DNA from: Rhodobacterales bacterium
GTDB lineage: Bacteria; Pseudomonadota; Alphaproteobacteria; Rhodobacterales; Rhodobacteraceae
Length of the DNA: 8,523 nucleotides
Assembly (NCBI GenBank): GCA_009992615.1
Contig: JAACVA010000233.1
Coordinates: 11,472 to 19,994 of the forward strand
Direction of reading: 5' to 3'
In this document: positions 1 through 5,951 of the stretch, one piece after another
How positions within the stretch are numbered: position 1 is the first letter of the stretch
Layout of the letters: each line of letters opens with the position of its first letter
Translations under genes and position numbers: made by a program
Notes under the pieces: model-generated
Databases searched by the model: none
What the model was told of the DNA's origin: nothing
What the model saw: the letters and a program-made list of their open reading frames with translations, nothing else

Positions 1-1094
1 GACGCCCCGCGCAGCAGGCGGGGAAGGGTGCGGTCGGGCCGGTTGACAACCGTTCGGGCGGGCTGGGGTGTATGGGCGATCAGATGGTCGATGATTGCGT
101 CCGGCATGGCACCGCCCAGAATGATCGACTGTGGATCGAACAGGTTTTCCAACAGCGCAACCGCGTGGCACAAAGGCTGGGCTGCGGTGCTCAGCCACTC
201 CAGAAGCGCGGCGTTGCCTTGGGCATACAACGCCGCCAGTGTGGCGCTGTCAGAGGCGGTGATGTGGTGGCGGGCCAGATGGCGTTGAACCGACAGGCGG
301 CTGACCGCCTGTTCCAGCGTCACCGCGCCAGTCGCGCCCGGCACTGCCACATGGCCGATTTCACCGGCGTTCCCGAAGGCGCCGCGCACCAGCTGCCCCT
401 GCGACACAAGGCCCAGCCCCAGACCGGTGCCAAAATACAGGAACGCATAATCCTGCATATCCTGCGCCACGCCCGATACATGCTCGGCCATGGCGGCGGC
501 GTTTGCGTCATTTTCCACCACTGCGGGCACCCCGAACGCATCGGTGAACCAATCGGCCCTGTCGATACCCCGCCAGCCGGGCAGTTCGGTGGCGCAATCG
601 GCCAGCGCCGTGGTGCCGAAGGGGCCGGGCATCACCACGCCGACCCCCAGAATCCGGTGGTGCGGCACATTGGTTTCTGCCAAAGCCCGGTCGCGCAGCG
701 TCAACGCCTGTCGGGTGACTGCAAGCGGATCACAGGCGTCCAGCGTGCAGCGGTGGCTGAATACCGTGCGCCCCATCAGATCGAGCAGCACCGCGAACAT
801 GGCGCGCGGCCGGATCTCGACGCCGAAGGCAAAGCCGCCAGCCGGGTTCAATGCATATTGGATTGCCGGCAGACCGCGCCCGCCGCTGGACCGGCCCTGT
901 TCCAACAGCAGGCCATCGCGCGCAAGCTCGGCGATGATGTTTGACACGGCCTGGGTGCTCAGCCCCGAGGCGCGGGCAATCTCGGCGCGACCCGAATGGC
1001 CGGCGCGCCGCACCTGCCCCAGAACCAGCTGCCGGTTGTGGCTGCGCGAGCGTTCGGCATTGGCGCCGATGATCTGTTCCAGTTTCACGACCAT
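1..1094 (-). CDS. ROK-family transcriptional regulator (NagC/XylR/Mlc type), 3' end cut by window edge
   Basis: Reading leftward from the ATG at 1094, an uninterrupted frame gives 364 residues and leaves the window without a stop; about 20-40 residues are probably missing. Residues about 21-66 form a winged helix-turn-helix (SGRAEIARASGLSTQAVSNI) followed by a GRG-type wing, as in ROK repressors. The sugar-kinase-like part follows, with ENDANAA at 194-200, a glycine-rich FGTGLGLG at 221-228 and the ExGH motif GEIGH at 244-248. The usual DxGxT phosphate motif is replaced by VEIRPRA (92-98), so kinase activity is unlikely. The CxCGxxGC zinc cluster normally following GEIGH is absent; the segment there is VAVPGATGAVTLEQ. 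No in-frame upstream start precedes a TAA, so the ATG or the GTG two codons later is the start; no clear Shine-Dalgarno is visible. It is divergent from the transport operon, so I infer that it regulates that operon, with a sugar or sugar phosphate as effector. Confidence 0.92.
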   Translation of the reverse strand, partial: MVVKLEQIIGANAERSRSHNRQLVLGQVRRAGHSGRAEIARASGLSTQAVSNIIAELARDGLLLEQGRSSGGRGLPAIQYALNPAGGFAFGVEIRPRAMFAVLLDLMGRTVFSHRCTLDACDPLAVTRQALTLRDRALAETNVPHHRILGVGVVMPGPFGTTALADCATELPGWRGIDRADWFTDAFGVPAVVENDANAAAMAEHVSGVAQDMQDYAFLYFGTGLGLGLVSQGQLVRGAFGNAGEIGHVAVPGATGAVTLEQAVSRLSVQRHLARHHITASDSATLAALYAQGNAALLEWLSTAAQPLCHAVALLENLFDPQSIILGGAMPDAIIDHLIAHTPQPARTVVNRPDRTLPRLLRGA

Positions 1095-1120
1095 GCCGGT
1101 GCTGTAGCGCGCGCCGCTTG

Positions 1121-1143
1121 TTAATTCAACTGGATTGAGTTAA
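1121..1143. promoter_or_regulatory. Near-perfect palindrome, probable operator for the ROK regulator
   Basis: The arms are TTAATTCAA (1121-1129) and TTGAGTTAA (1135-1143), separated by CTGGA. Eight of nine positions pair. The AT-rich palindrome stands out in a GC-rich background and lies in the divergent region, 27 bp upstream of the regulator start and 74 bp upstream of the binding protein start. A promoter for the transport operon may overlap it: TTGTTA at 1118-1123 and GTTAAT at 1139-1144 are weak -35/-10 candidates with a short 15-bp spacer. Binding there would block transcription. The assignment to the adjacent ROK protein is an inference from position. Confidence 0.6.
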
Positions 1144-1154
1144 TCCTTATGCAT

Positions 1155-1199
1155 GGGGCGTAGACCCCGATCCAACAGCAGATCCACCCCATCGGGGTG
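1155..1199 (+). promoter_or_regulatory. Leader region with mutually exclusive hairpin arms upstream of the binding protein gene
   Basis: Three pairings are possible in this stretch. ACCCCGAT (1164-1171) pairs perfectly with ATCGGGGT (1191-1198). CACCCC (1185-1190) pairs perfectly with GGGGTG (1194-1199) across a 3-nt loop. GGGG (1155-1158) pairs with CCCC (1165-1168). The first two compete for the same bases. The last arm ends 5 nt before the Shine-Dalgarno GGGAG (1205-1209), which sits 7 nt before the ATG at 1217. The pairings are directly visible; a regulatory role is speculative, because short GC-rich pairings arise easily in this kind of genome. Confidence 0.3.
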
Positions 1200-1216
1200 C
1201 AACCGGGAGAATCGGA

Positions 1217-2479
1217 ATGAATATCAAGGCCATCCGGGGCATTGCCCTGGCCAGTGCGACCAGTTTTGTCACCTTGATGGGCAGTGCGGCGCAGGCGGTG
1301 GAAATCGAATACTGGCAGTATTTCTTCGACGCCCGTGTCGCGGCGATGGAGCAACTGATCGAAAAGTTTCAGGCGGCCAACCCCGACATCACCGTCAAGA
1401 TGACGCATTTTCCCTATGCCGATTACCGCACCAAGGTTGCCGCCGCGATTCCGGCGGGCGAGGGGCCGGATGTTGTGCAGCTGTTCTATGGCTGGCTGAA
1501 CGATTATCGCGAGGCGCAGTTGATTCAGCCGCTGCCCAGCGATGTTTTTCCCGCTGACAGGATCGAGGCCGAGTTTTTCCCGATGGTCGGTGCCATGCGG
1601 GATGGCGATCAATACTGGGCGTTGCCCACCGCAGTGCGCAGCCTTGCGTTGTTCTATAACGAACGGCTGATGGCCGAGGCCGGCATCGACAGCCCGCCCG
1701 AAACCCTGGACCAGATGGTCGAGGCGGCGGCGAAGATGACCAAGCGCGACAGCGCCGGCAACATCACCCAGGTTGGCCTGACCGTTGGCATGACGGCGCA
1801 GGATCACCACTGGTTCCGCGAAGGGCTGATCCGCCAGTTCGGCGGCGACCCATACAAGGATGACTATCAGACGGTTAATTATGACACCGACGCCGGACGC
1901 GCGGCGCTGGATTTCTACACCGGTCTGGTGACAGGTGACAACGCTGTGTCGTCGATCGGTTTCATGGATGAACCCCAGGCCGCCTTCAAGGCCGGGCGCG
2001 CGGGGATGCACATCGACGGATCGTTCCGCATCGGCAGCCTGGCCGACGTGCGCGGCCTGAAATGGGGCGTTGCCGAATTGCCCGCCTCGGCCGATGGGGT
2101 GCGGGCGAACTATGCCTCATACTGGGTGAATGCGATCACCAGCAAGGCGCAGGGCGAAAAATACGACGCCGCAGTCAAGTTCATGGAATACATCGTATCG
2201 GACGAGGCGATGCAACTGTGGCTGGATGTTGTGGGCGAACTGCCCGCAAAGCCCAGCGTCGGGATGACCGAGGCAAACGCCAACGATCCGGTCTTTGGTC
2301 CGTTCATCCGGGGCCTGAAATATGCCCGCACCACCAAGTTCGCCGATGAAAGCGGCCAGCGTCAAGTGCTCGTCGATATGGTTGAACGGATGACGCTGCA
2401 AGGCATGGGCGCCGCCGAAAGCCTGACAGTTGCCGCCGAGGCCGAACAGAAGATCCTCGACGGCTATTACAAGAAGTGA
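1217..2479 (+). CDS. ABC transporter periplasmic solute-binding protein, family 1 (carbohydrate type)
   Basis: The 420-residue product begins with a Sec signal peptide: a short basic N-terminus (MNIKAIR), a hydrophobic core, and an AQA|VE cleavage site after residue 27. There is no lipobox cysteine, so it should be a free periplasmic protein of about 393 residues. The mature part opens with EIEYWQYFFD and continues with AANPDITVK, GPDVVQLFYGWL, a YWALPTAVRSLALFYNERL segment and an AFKAGRAGMHIDGS segment, which is the usual pattern of family 1 binding proteins (UgpB/MalE-like). The start is set by GGGAG at 1205-1209, 7 nt before the ATG. It is the first gene of the operon and captures the substrate for the two permeases downstream. 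The ligand cannot be read from the sequence; sugars, polyols, oligosaccharides or glycerol-phosphate compounds are typical. Confidence 0.95.
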   Translation: MNIKAIRGIALASATSFVTLMGSAAQAVEIEYWQYFFDARVAAMEQLIEKFQAANPDITVKMTHFPYADYRTKVAAAIPAGEGPDVVQLFYGWLNDYREAQLIQPLPSDVFPADRIEAEFFPMVGAMRDGDQYWALPTAVRSLALFYNERLMAEAGIDSPPETLDQMVEAAAKMTKRDSAGNITQVGLTVGMTAQDHHWFREGLIRQFGGDPYKDDYQTVNYDTDAGRAALDFYTGLVTGDNAVSSIGFMDEPQAAFKAGRAGMHIDGSFRIGSLADVRGLKWGVAELPASADGVRANYASYWVNAITSKAQGEKYDAAVKFMEYIVSDEAMQLWLDVVGELPAKPSVGMTEANANDPVFGPFIRGLKYARTTKFADESGQRQVLVDMVERMTLQGMGAAESLTVAAEAEQKILDGYYKK

Positions 2480-2505
2480 CGTTGTGACGGTGTGTTAGAC
2501 TCACC

Positions 2506-2533
2506 CCACCCATCCCGTGACCGGGGTGGGTGG
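2506..2533 (+). terminator. Strong intercistronic hairpin between the binding protein and permease genes
   Basis: The arm 2506-2517 (CCACCCATCCCG) pairs with 2522-2533 (CGGGGTGGGTGG) over 12 positions with one G-U wobble, closing a TGAC tetraloop. It starts 26 nt after the binding protein stop and ends 33 nt before the permease ATG. No T-run follows, so it is not a standard intrinsic terminator. A structure at this place is typical of ABC operons in which the binding protein must outnumber the membrane parts: it can stabilise the upstream mRNA against 3' decay or act as a partial terminator. It also argues against starting the permease at the GTG at 2492, which would place the hairpin inside the coding region. 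Confidence 0.7.
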
Positions 2534-2566
2534 TTAGCCACCTTTCATTCCGCCGCCGGGGCCGCC

Positions 2567-3454
2567 ATGTATCGCAATCTGACCATCAAGCAGAAACAGA
2601 TCGTCTGGGCCTGGGCCTTTTTGGCAATCCCAGTGCTGTTTTATGGGGTAATCCGGTTTTACCCCACAGGCAATGCGATCCTGATCTCGTTCCAGAACTG
2701 GAACCTGCTGGGCACGCGCAGCTGGGCCGGATTCGACAATTACGTCAAGCTATGGAACGATCCGGTTTTCTGGAAGGTCTTTGCCAACACCTTCATCTAT
2801 CTGCTGTTGGGCACGCCTATCTCGCTCGTGATCTCGTTCGTGATCGCCTATCATCTGGATCAATTGCGCTTCATGCACGGCTTTTTGCGGATGCTGTATT
2901 TTCTGCCGTTCATGACCTCGGCGGTGGCCATGGCCTGGGTCTGGCGCTGGTTCTATCAACCGGTGCCGACCGGGCTGTTCAATAACCTGTTGGCCAGCGT
3001 CGGCATCGGCCAGATCAGTTTCCTGAACTCTACCACCAATGCCCTGCCGGCCGTTCTCGCGCCTGCCGTCTGGGCCGGGCTTGGGTTTCAGATCATCATC
3101 TTCATGGCCGGGCTGCGCGCGATCCCGAAGTCGTATTACGAGGCGGCAAAGATCGACGGAGTGGGCTGGTGGACGGTGCTATGGGAAATCACCCTGCCGC
3201 TGCTGAAACCCACGATCGTTTTCATCGTAGTGTTCAGCTCGATCGGGTTCCTGCGGATCTTCGATCATGTGTTCAACATGACCACGAACAATCCCGGCGG
3301 GCCGCTGAATGCGACGAAACCGCTGGTTCTGATGATTTACGACACGGCCTTTACCGGCTTTGACATGGGCTATGCGGCGGCACAGACTGTGGTGCTGTTC
3401 GTTGTCCTGCTCACCGTGTCGCTGCTGCAACTGCGTATCCTGAGGGACAAGTGA
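2567..3454 (+). CDS. CUT1 ABC sugar permease, MalF/UgpA-like subunit
   Basis: This 295-residue inner-membrane protein has about six hydrophobic segments (near residues 12-32, 72-95, 106-128, 160-182, 215-238 and 268-290). The binding-protein-dependent permease signature (EAA loop) is at about 192-211: EAAKIDGVGWWTVLWEITLP, then LLKPT. This loop docks on the ATPase. The length is normal for the family. I chose the ATG at 2567, which gives a short cytoplasmic tail (MYRNLTIKQKQ) before the first membrane segment. The frame is open upstream to a GTG at 2492, but that stretch would encode a hairpin and low-complexity residues. No good Shine-Dalgarno precedes 2567, so translation may be modest. Its stop overlaps the next permease start by one base (TGATG). 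Confidence 0.94.
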   Translation: MYRNLTIKQKQIVWAWAFLAIPVLFYGVIRFYPTGNAILISFQNWNLLGTRSWAGFDNYVKLWNDPVFWKVFANTFIYLLLGTPISLVISFVIAYHLDQLRFMHGFLRMLYFLPFMTSAVAMAWVWRWFYQPVPTGLFNNLLASVGIGQISFLNSTTNALPAVLAPAVWAGLGFQIIIFMAGLRAIPKSYYEAAKIDGVGWWTVLWEITLPLLKPTIVFIVVFSSIGFLRIFDHVFNMTTNNPGGPLNATKPLVLMIYDTAFTGFDMGYAAAQTVVLFVVLLTVSLLQLRILRDK

Positions 3455-4332
3455 TGGCCTTCGTCGAAAACATCCGCCCGTCGTCGGAAACGCTGTTGGC
3501 GAGCAATGCGCCGAAACGGCCCGCCAACATGGGCCAGATCATCCGCTGGCTGCTGCTGTTTCTGGGCGGCGTGGTGATGGTGATGCCGATCGCCTATATG
3601 CTGTCCACCTCGCTGAAATGGCCACACGAGGTTTACAACGTCAACCTGATCCCAGAAGAACCGACCCTTGAAAACTATGCCTATGTGCTTGAGGACGGAC
3701 GCTTTTATGGCTGGTTCGTCAACTCGCTGATCATCGCCACCCTGACCACGGTCAGCAACATCCTGTTCGACAGCCTTGTGGGCTATACCCTGTGCAAGTT
3801 CCGCTTTCCGGGCCGCTACATCATCTTCATCGCAATCCTGTCGACGCTGATGATCCCCACCGAAATGCTGGTCATTCCGTGGTATCTGATGAGCCAACAA
3901 TTCGGCTGGCTGAACAGCTACTGGGGAATCATGTTTCCGGGAATGATGACCGCCTTTGGCACCTTCCTGATGAAACAGTTCTTTGAAACCGTTCCCGATG
4001 ATTTCATCGAGGCGGCGCGCATCGACGGTCTGAACGAATTGCAGATCTGGTGGACGGTGGCCATGCCGCTGGTCAAACCCGCCTTGGCGGCCCTTGCCAT
4101 CTTTGTTTTCCTCGGCAACTGGACTGCCTTTATCTGGCCGCTGATCGTCACCAATTCTCCGGATATGTACACCCTGCCTGTGGGCCTGTCGTCCTTCGGG
4201 GACGAGGCGGATGTGGCGTGGGAGCTGATCATGACCGGCGCCGCGATTTCAACGATCCCGACGCTGATCGTGTTCCTGATCTTCCAGCGGTTCATCATTC
4301 GCGGGGTCGTGATGGCCGGGCTCAAGGGGTGA
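3454..4332 (+). CDS. CUT1 ABC sugar permease, MalG/UgpE-like subunit
   Basis: The 292-residue product has about six membrane segments: the first near residues 29-50, then about 88-113, 121-143, 155-175, 208-232 and 258-281. The EAA loop is at about 186-205 (EAARIDGLNELQIWWTVAMP, then LVKPA). The periplasmic loop after the first segment (STSLKWPHEVYNVN...PEEPTLENYAYVL) is typical of MalG-type subunits. An AGGGA Shine-Dalgarno at 3442-3446 sits 7 nt before the ATG at 3454; a GTG one codon earlier is less well spaced. The ATG overlaps the upstream stop by one base, implying translational coupling and equal amounts of the two permeases. Together they form the channel heterodimer for the operon's binding protein and ATPase. 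Confidence 0.94.
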   Translation: MAFVENIRPSSETLLASNAPKRPANMGQIIRWLLLFLGGVVMVMPIAYMLSTSLKWPHEVYNVNLIPEEPTLENYAYVLEDGRFYGWFVNSLIIATLTTVSNILFDSLVGYTLCKFRFPGRYIIFIAILSTLMIPTEMLVIPWYLMSQQFGWLNSYWGIMFPGMMTAFGTFLMKQFFETVPDDFIEAARIDGLNELQIWWTVAMPLVKPALAALAIFVFLGNWTAFIWPLIVTNSPDMYTLPVGLSSFGDEADVAWELIMTGAAISTIPTLIVFLIFQRFIIRGVVMAGLKG

Positions 4333-4360
4333 GGTGGCAAATGCGACAAGCGTTTTATTT

Positions 4361-4410
4361 GAGTATTTATGCAAAGAAGAAGCCCAAGTTTCTTCTTTGT
4401 CCAAAAACTC
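4361..4410. repeat. Long imperfect palindrome/hairpin between permease and lyase genes
   Basis: The inner stem pairs CAAAGAAGAA (4372-4381) perfectly with TTCTTCTTTG (4390-4399). Adding a G-U and a C-G pair inside closes a CCAA loop at 4384-4387. After a small internal bulge, GAGTATTT (4361-4368) pairs with AAAAACTC (4403-4410) at 7 of 8 positions. The whole is much more AT-rich than its surroundings. It occupies most of the only other sizeable gap in the operon (4333-4456). No T-run follows on the plus strand, so simple termination is not convincing. From memory, similar CTTCTTTGTCCAAA-type palindromes recur between genes in Rhodobacteraceae, which would make it a dispersed extragenic repeat; I could not verify this. 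Confidence 0.65.
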
Positions 4411-4456
4411 CCGCCGGAGGCATCCGTCGCTGCCACAGGCGGGAAGAGGTGAGCAA

Positions 4457-5944
4457 ATGACCGACACGACCACATTTCCCGACCCCACCTATCGTAACAC
4501 GGTGCTGGAGCCGCTTTTTGAAGGCGTCAAGACGCATCATGCCGGCGATATGGCCCAGATCAACCGTGCCCATCTGGTGATGTTGGGCGAAACCGAAATC
4601 CTGAACCGCGATCAGACCCGCGCCATCGGCCGTGCCCTGCGCGACATCGAGGCCGAAACCGACATCGCCAGTCTGACCTATACCGGCGCGTATGAGGATT
4701 ACTTTTTCCTGGTCGAGGCCGAGTTGCGGCGGCGGCTGGGTGATCTGGGCGGGATGCTGCACACTGCGCGGTCGCGCAACGACATGGACCATACGATGTT
4801 CAAGCTGGCGCTGATGCGGCGCGGTCTGGATCTGGCCGAGCATCTGGACGATTTGATCGGCGCGATGATACTCACCGCCGAGCGCGAGCGGGCGACGTTG
4901 ATCGTCGCCTATACCCACGGCCAGCCCGCCCAGCCCACCACCTTTGGCCATTACCTGGCCGCAGCCATCGAGGTGGCGCAGCGCGACGCGACGCGGCTGA
5001 TCGGCGCCCTTAATACGGTGGATCTGTGCCCCATGGGCGCGGCGGCGATCACGACCAGCGGCTTTCCCATCGACCGGCGCCGCATGGCCGATCTGCTGGG
5101 GTTTCGTGTGCCGTTGATCAATTCCTATGGCTGCATCGCCAGTGTCGATTATGTGACCGGCCTGTATTCCGCGATCAAGCTCGTGTTCCTGCACCTCGGC
5201 CGGGTGGTGCAGGATTTCCAGTTCTGGTCGGCCTTTGAGGTGGGCCAGTTGCATGTGCCCAACAGCCTTGTGCAGATTTCCAGCATCATGCCGCAAAAGC
5301 GCAATCCGGTCCCGATCGAGCATATGCGCCATCTGGCCAGTGTGACCTGCGGGCGCTGCGATACAGTGGTGAACACGATGCACAACACCCCGTTCACCGA
5401 TATGAATGACAGTGAGGGCGAGGTGCAACAGGCCGGCTATGCCGCATTTCAATCGGGCACGCGGATGCTGCGTCTGATGGCGGCCTTTGTGCCGGCCTGC
5501 TCGATCAATGCCGACAGGGTGCGCGCCAACAGCGATGCGGCCTGCATCACCATCACCGAACTGGCCGACACTCTGGTGCGCGACGGCGGGCTGACCTTTC
5601 GTCAGGCCCATGAAATCGCGGCGGCCACTGCCCGCGCCGTCATCGACTTTGGCCAACCGTTGAGCGAGGGGTATGCGGGGTTCTGCGCCGCCTTTTTGGG
5701 TATGGGTCACGGTGCGGTGCCGCTGGACGAGGCGGCGTTCCGCGCGGCGGTCAGCCCGGCCAATTTCGTCGCCCGGCGCGACCGCGAGGGCGGCCCCGCG
5801 CCCGCCGCACTGGACCCCGCCCTGGCGTGTGCGCGCGCGACGCTGGACAAGGCGCTGCGCCCCAGCGTCGCGGCGCTGCGCGACAGATATGCGAAGGCTG
5901 CGCGCGACCTCGACACCACCTTTGCCGCCTTGCTGGAGGATTGA
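4457..5944 (+). CDS. Argininosuccinate-lyase-like enzyme (fumarase/aspartase superfamily), probably catabolic
   Basis: The 495-residue product carries the superfamily's three conserved regions: HTARSRND (102-109), AYTHGQPAQPTTFGHY (151-166, likely catalytic His154) and SSIMPQKRNP (275-284, mobile-loop Ser275/276, Lys281, Asn283). These enzymes are cytosolic homotetramers that eliminate fumarate from N- or O-succinyl substrates. Closest in style is argininosuccinate lyase: SGFPIDRRRMADLLGF (201-216) is diagnostic. It departs from true ArgH by lacking the N-terminal WGGRF motif, by NSYGCIASVDY where ArgH has NSxDAVSDRDF, by Ile274 in place of the signature Gly, and by a longer C-terminus (ArgH is about 460 residues). 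The start at 4457 follows AGAGG (4445-4449) with 7-nt spacing; the frame is open further upstream but only through the palindrome. Its place inside a sugar-transporter operon suggests that it acts on the imported compound. EDDS-lyase-like specificity is one alternative. The substrate is unknown. Confidence 0.85.
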   Translation: MTDTTTFPDPTYRNTVLEPLFEGVKTHHAGDMAQINRAHLVMLGETEILNRDQTRAIGRALRDIEAETDIASLTYTGAYEDYFFLVEAELRRRLGDLGGMLHTARSRNDMDHTMFKLALMRRGLDLAEHLDDLIGAMILTAERERATLIVAYTHGQPAQPTTFGHYLAAAIEVAQRDATRLIGALNTVDLCPMGAAAITTSGFPIDRRRMADLLGFRVPLINSYGCIASVDYVTGLYSAIKLVFLHLGRVVQDFQFWSAFEVGQLHVPNSLVQISSIMPQKRNPVPIEHMRHLASVTCGRCDTVVNTMHNTPFTDMNDSEGEVQQAGYAAFQSGTRMLRLMAAFVPACSINADRVRANSDAACITITELADTLVRDGGLTFRQAHEIAAATARAVIDFGQPLSEGYAGFCAAFLGMGHGAVPLDEAAFRAAVSPANFVARRDREGGPAPAALDPALACARATLDKALRPSVAALRDRYAKAARDLDTTFAALLED

Positions 5945-5951
5945 ACCCTTG
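5935..5951 (+). promoter_or_regulatory. Shine-Dalgarno and TTG start codon of the ATPase gene
   Basis: GGAGGA at 5935-5940 lies inside the last codons of the lyase gene and is followed, 8 nt later, by TTG at 5949-5951. The codons after this TTG read ATLTLRDLVKTYDKTEVLHG, the usual N-terminus of MalK-type ATPases. There is no ATG or GTG in this frame in the right place. The upstream open frame is only an overlap with the lyase in another phase. Confidence 0.8.

Noticed and set aside
72..944. 290-codon open frame on the plus strand, with a second one at 490-1107
   Set aside because: Both are antisense to the ROK regulator, whose minus-strand frame has clear family motifs. The plus-strand translations are rich in Arg, Gln and His and show no recognisable domain.
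1118..1146. Defined sigma-70 promoter for the transport operon
   Set aside because: The candidate boxes match poorly (TTGTTA and GTTAAT with 15-bp spacing; TAATCC with 17 bp). They are mentioned with the operator but not called as a separate feature.
1121..2011. 296-codon minus-strand frame across the divergent region and binding protein gene
   Set aside because: It is antisense to the signal-peptide-bearing binding protein, and its product has no family features. It is a by-product of GC-rich codon phasing.
2492..2566. 25-residue N-terminal extension of the first permease from a GTG
   Set aside because: It would translate the intercistronic hairpin, it has no ribosome site, and it is not a typical permease N-terminus.
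4410..4443. CCCGCC (4410-4415) and GGCGGG (4438-4443) as a hairpin sequestering the lyase ribosome site
   Set aside because: The arms are only 6 bp with a 22-nt loop, they compete with the stronger palindrome, and they stop short of AGAGG at 4445. The signal is too weak to claim.
5673..5948. Upstream extension of the ATPase frame into the lyase gene
   Set aside because: The extension is Arg/Pro-rich out-of-phase lyase sequence. A strong ribosome site and the family's normal N-terminus place the start at TTG 5949.
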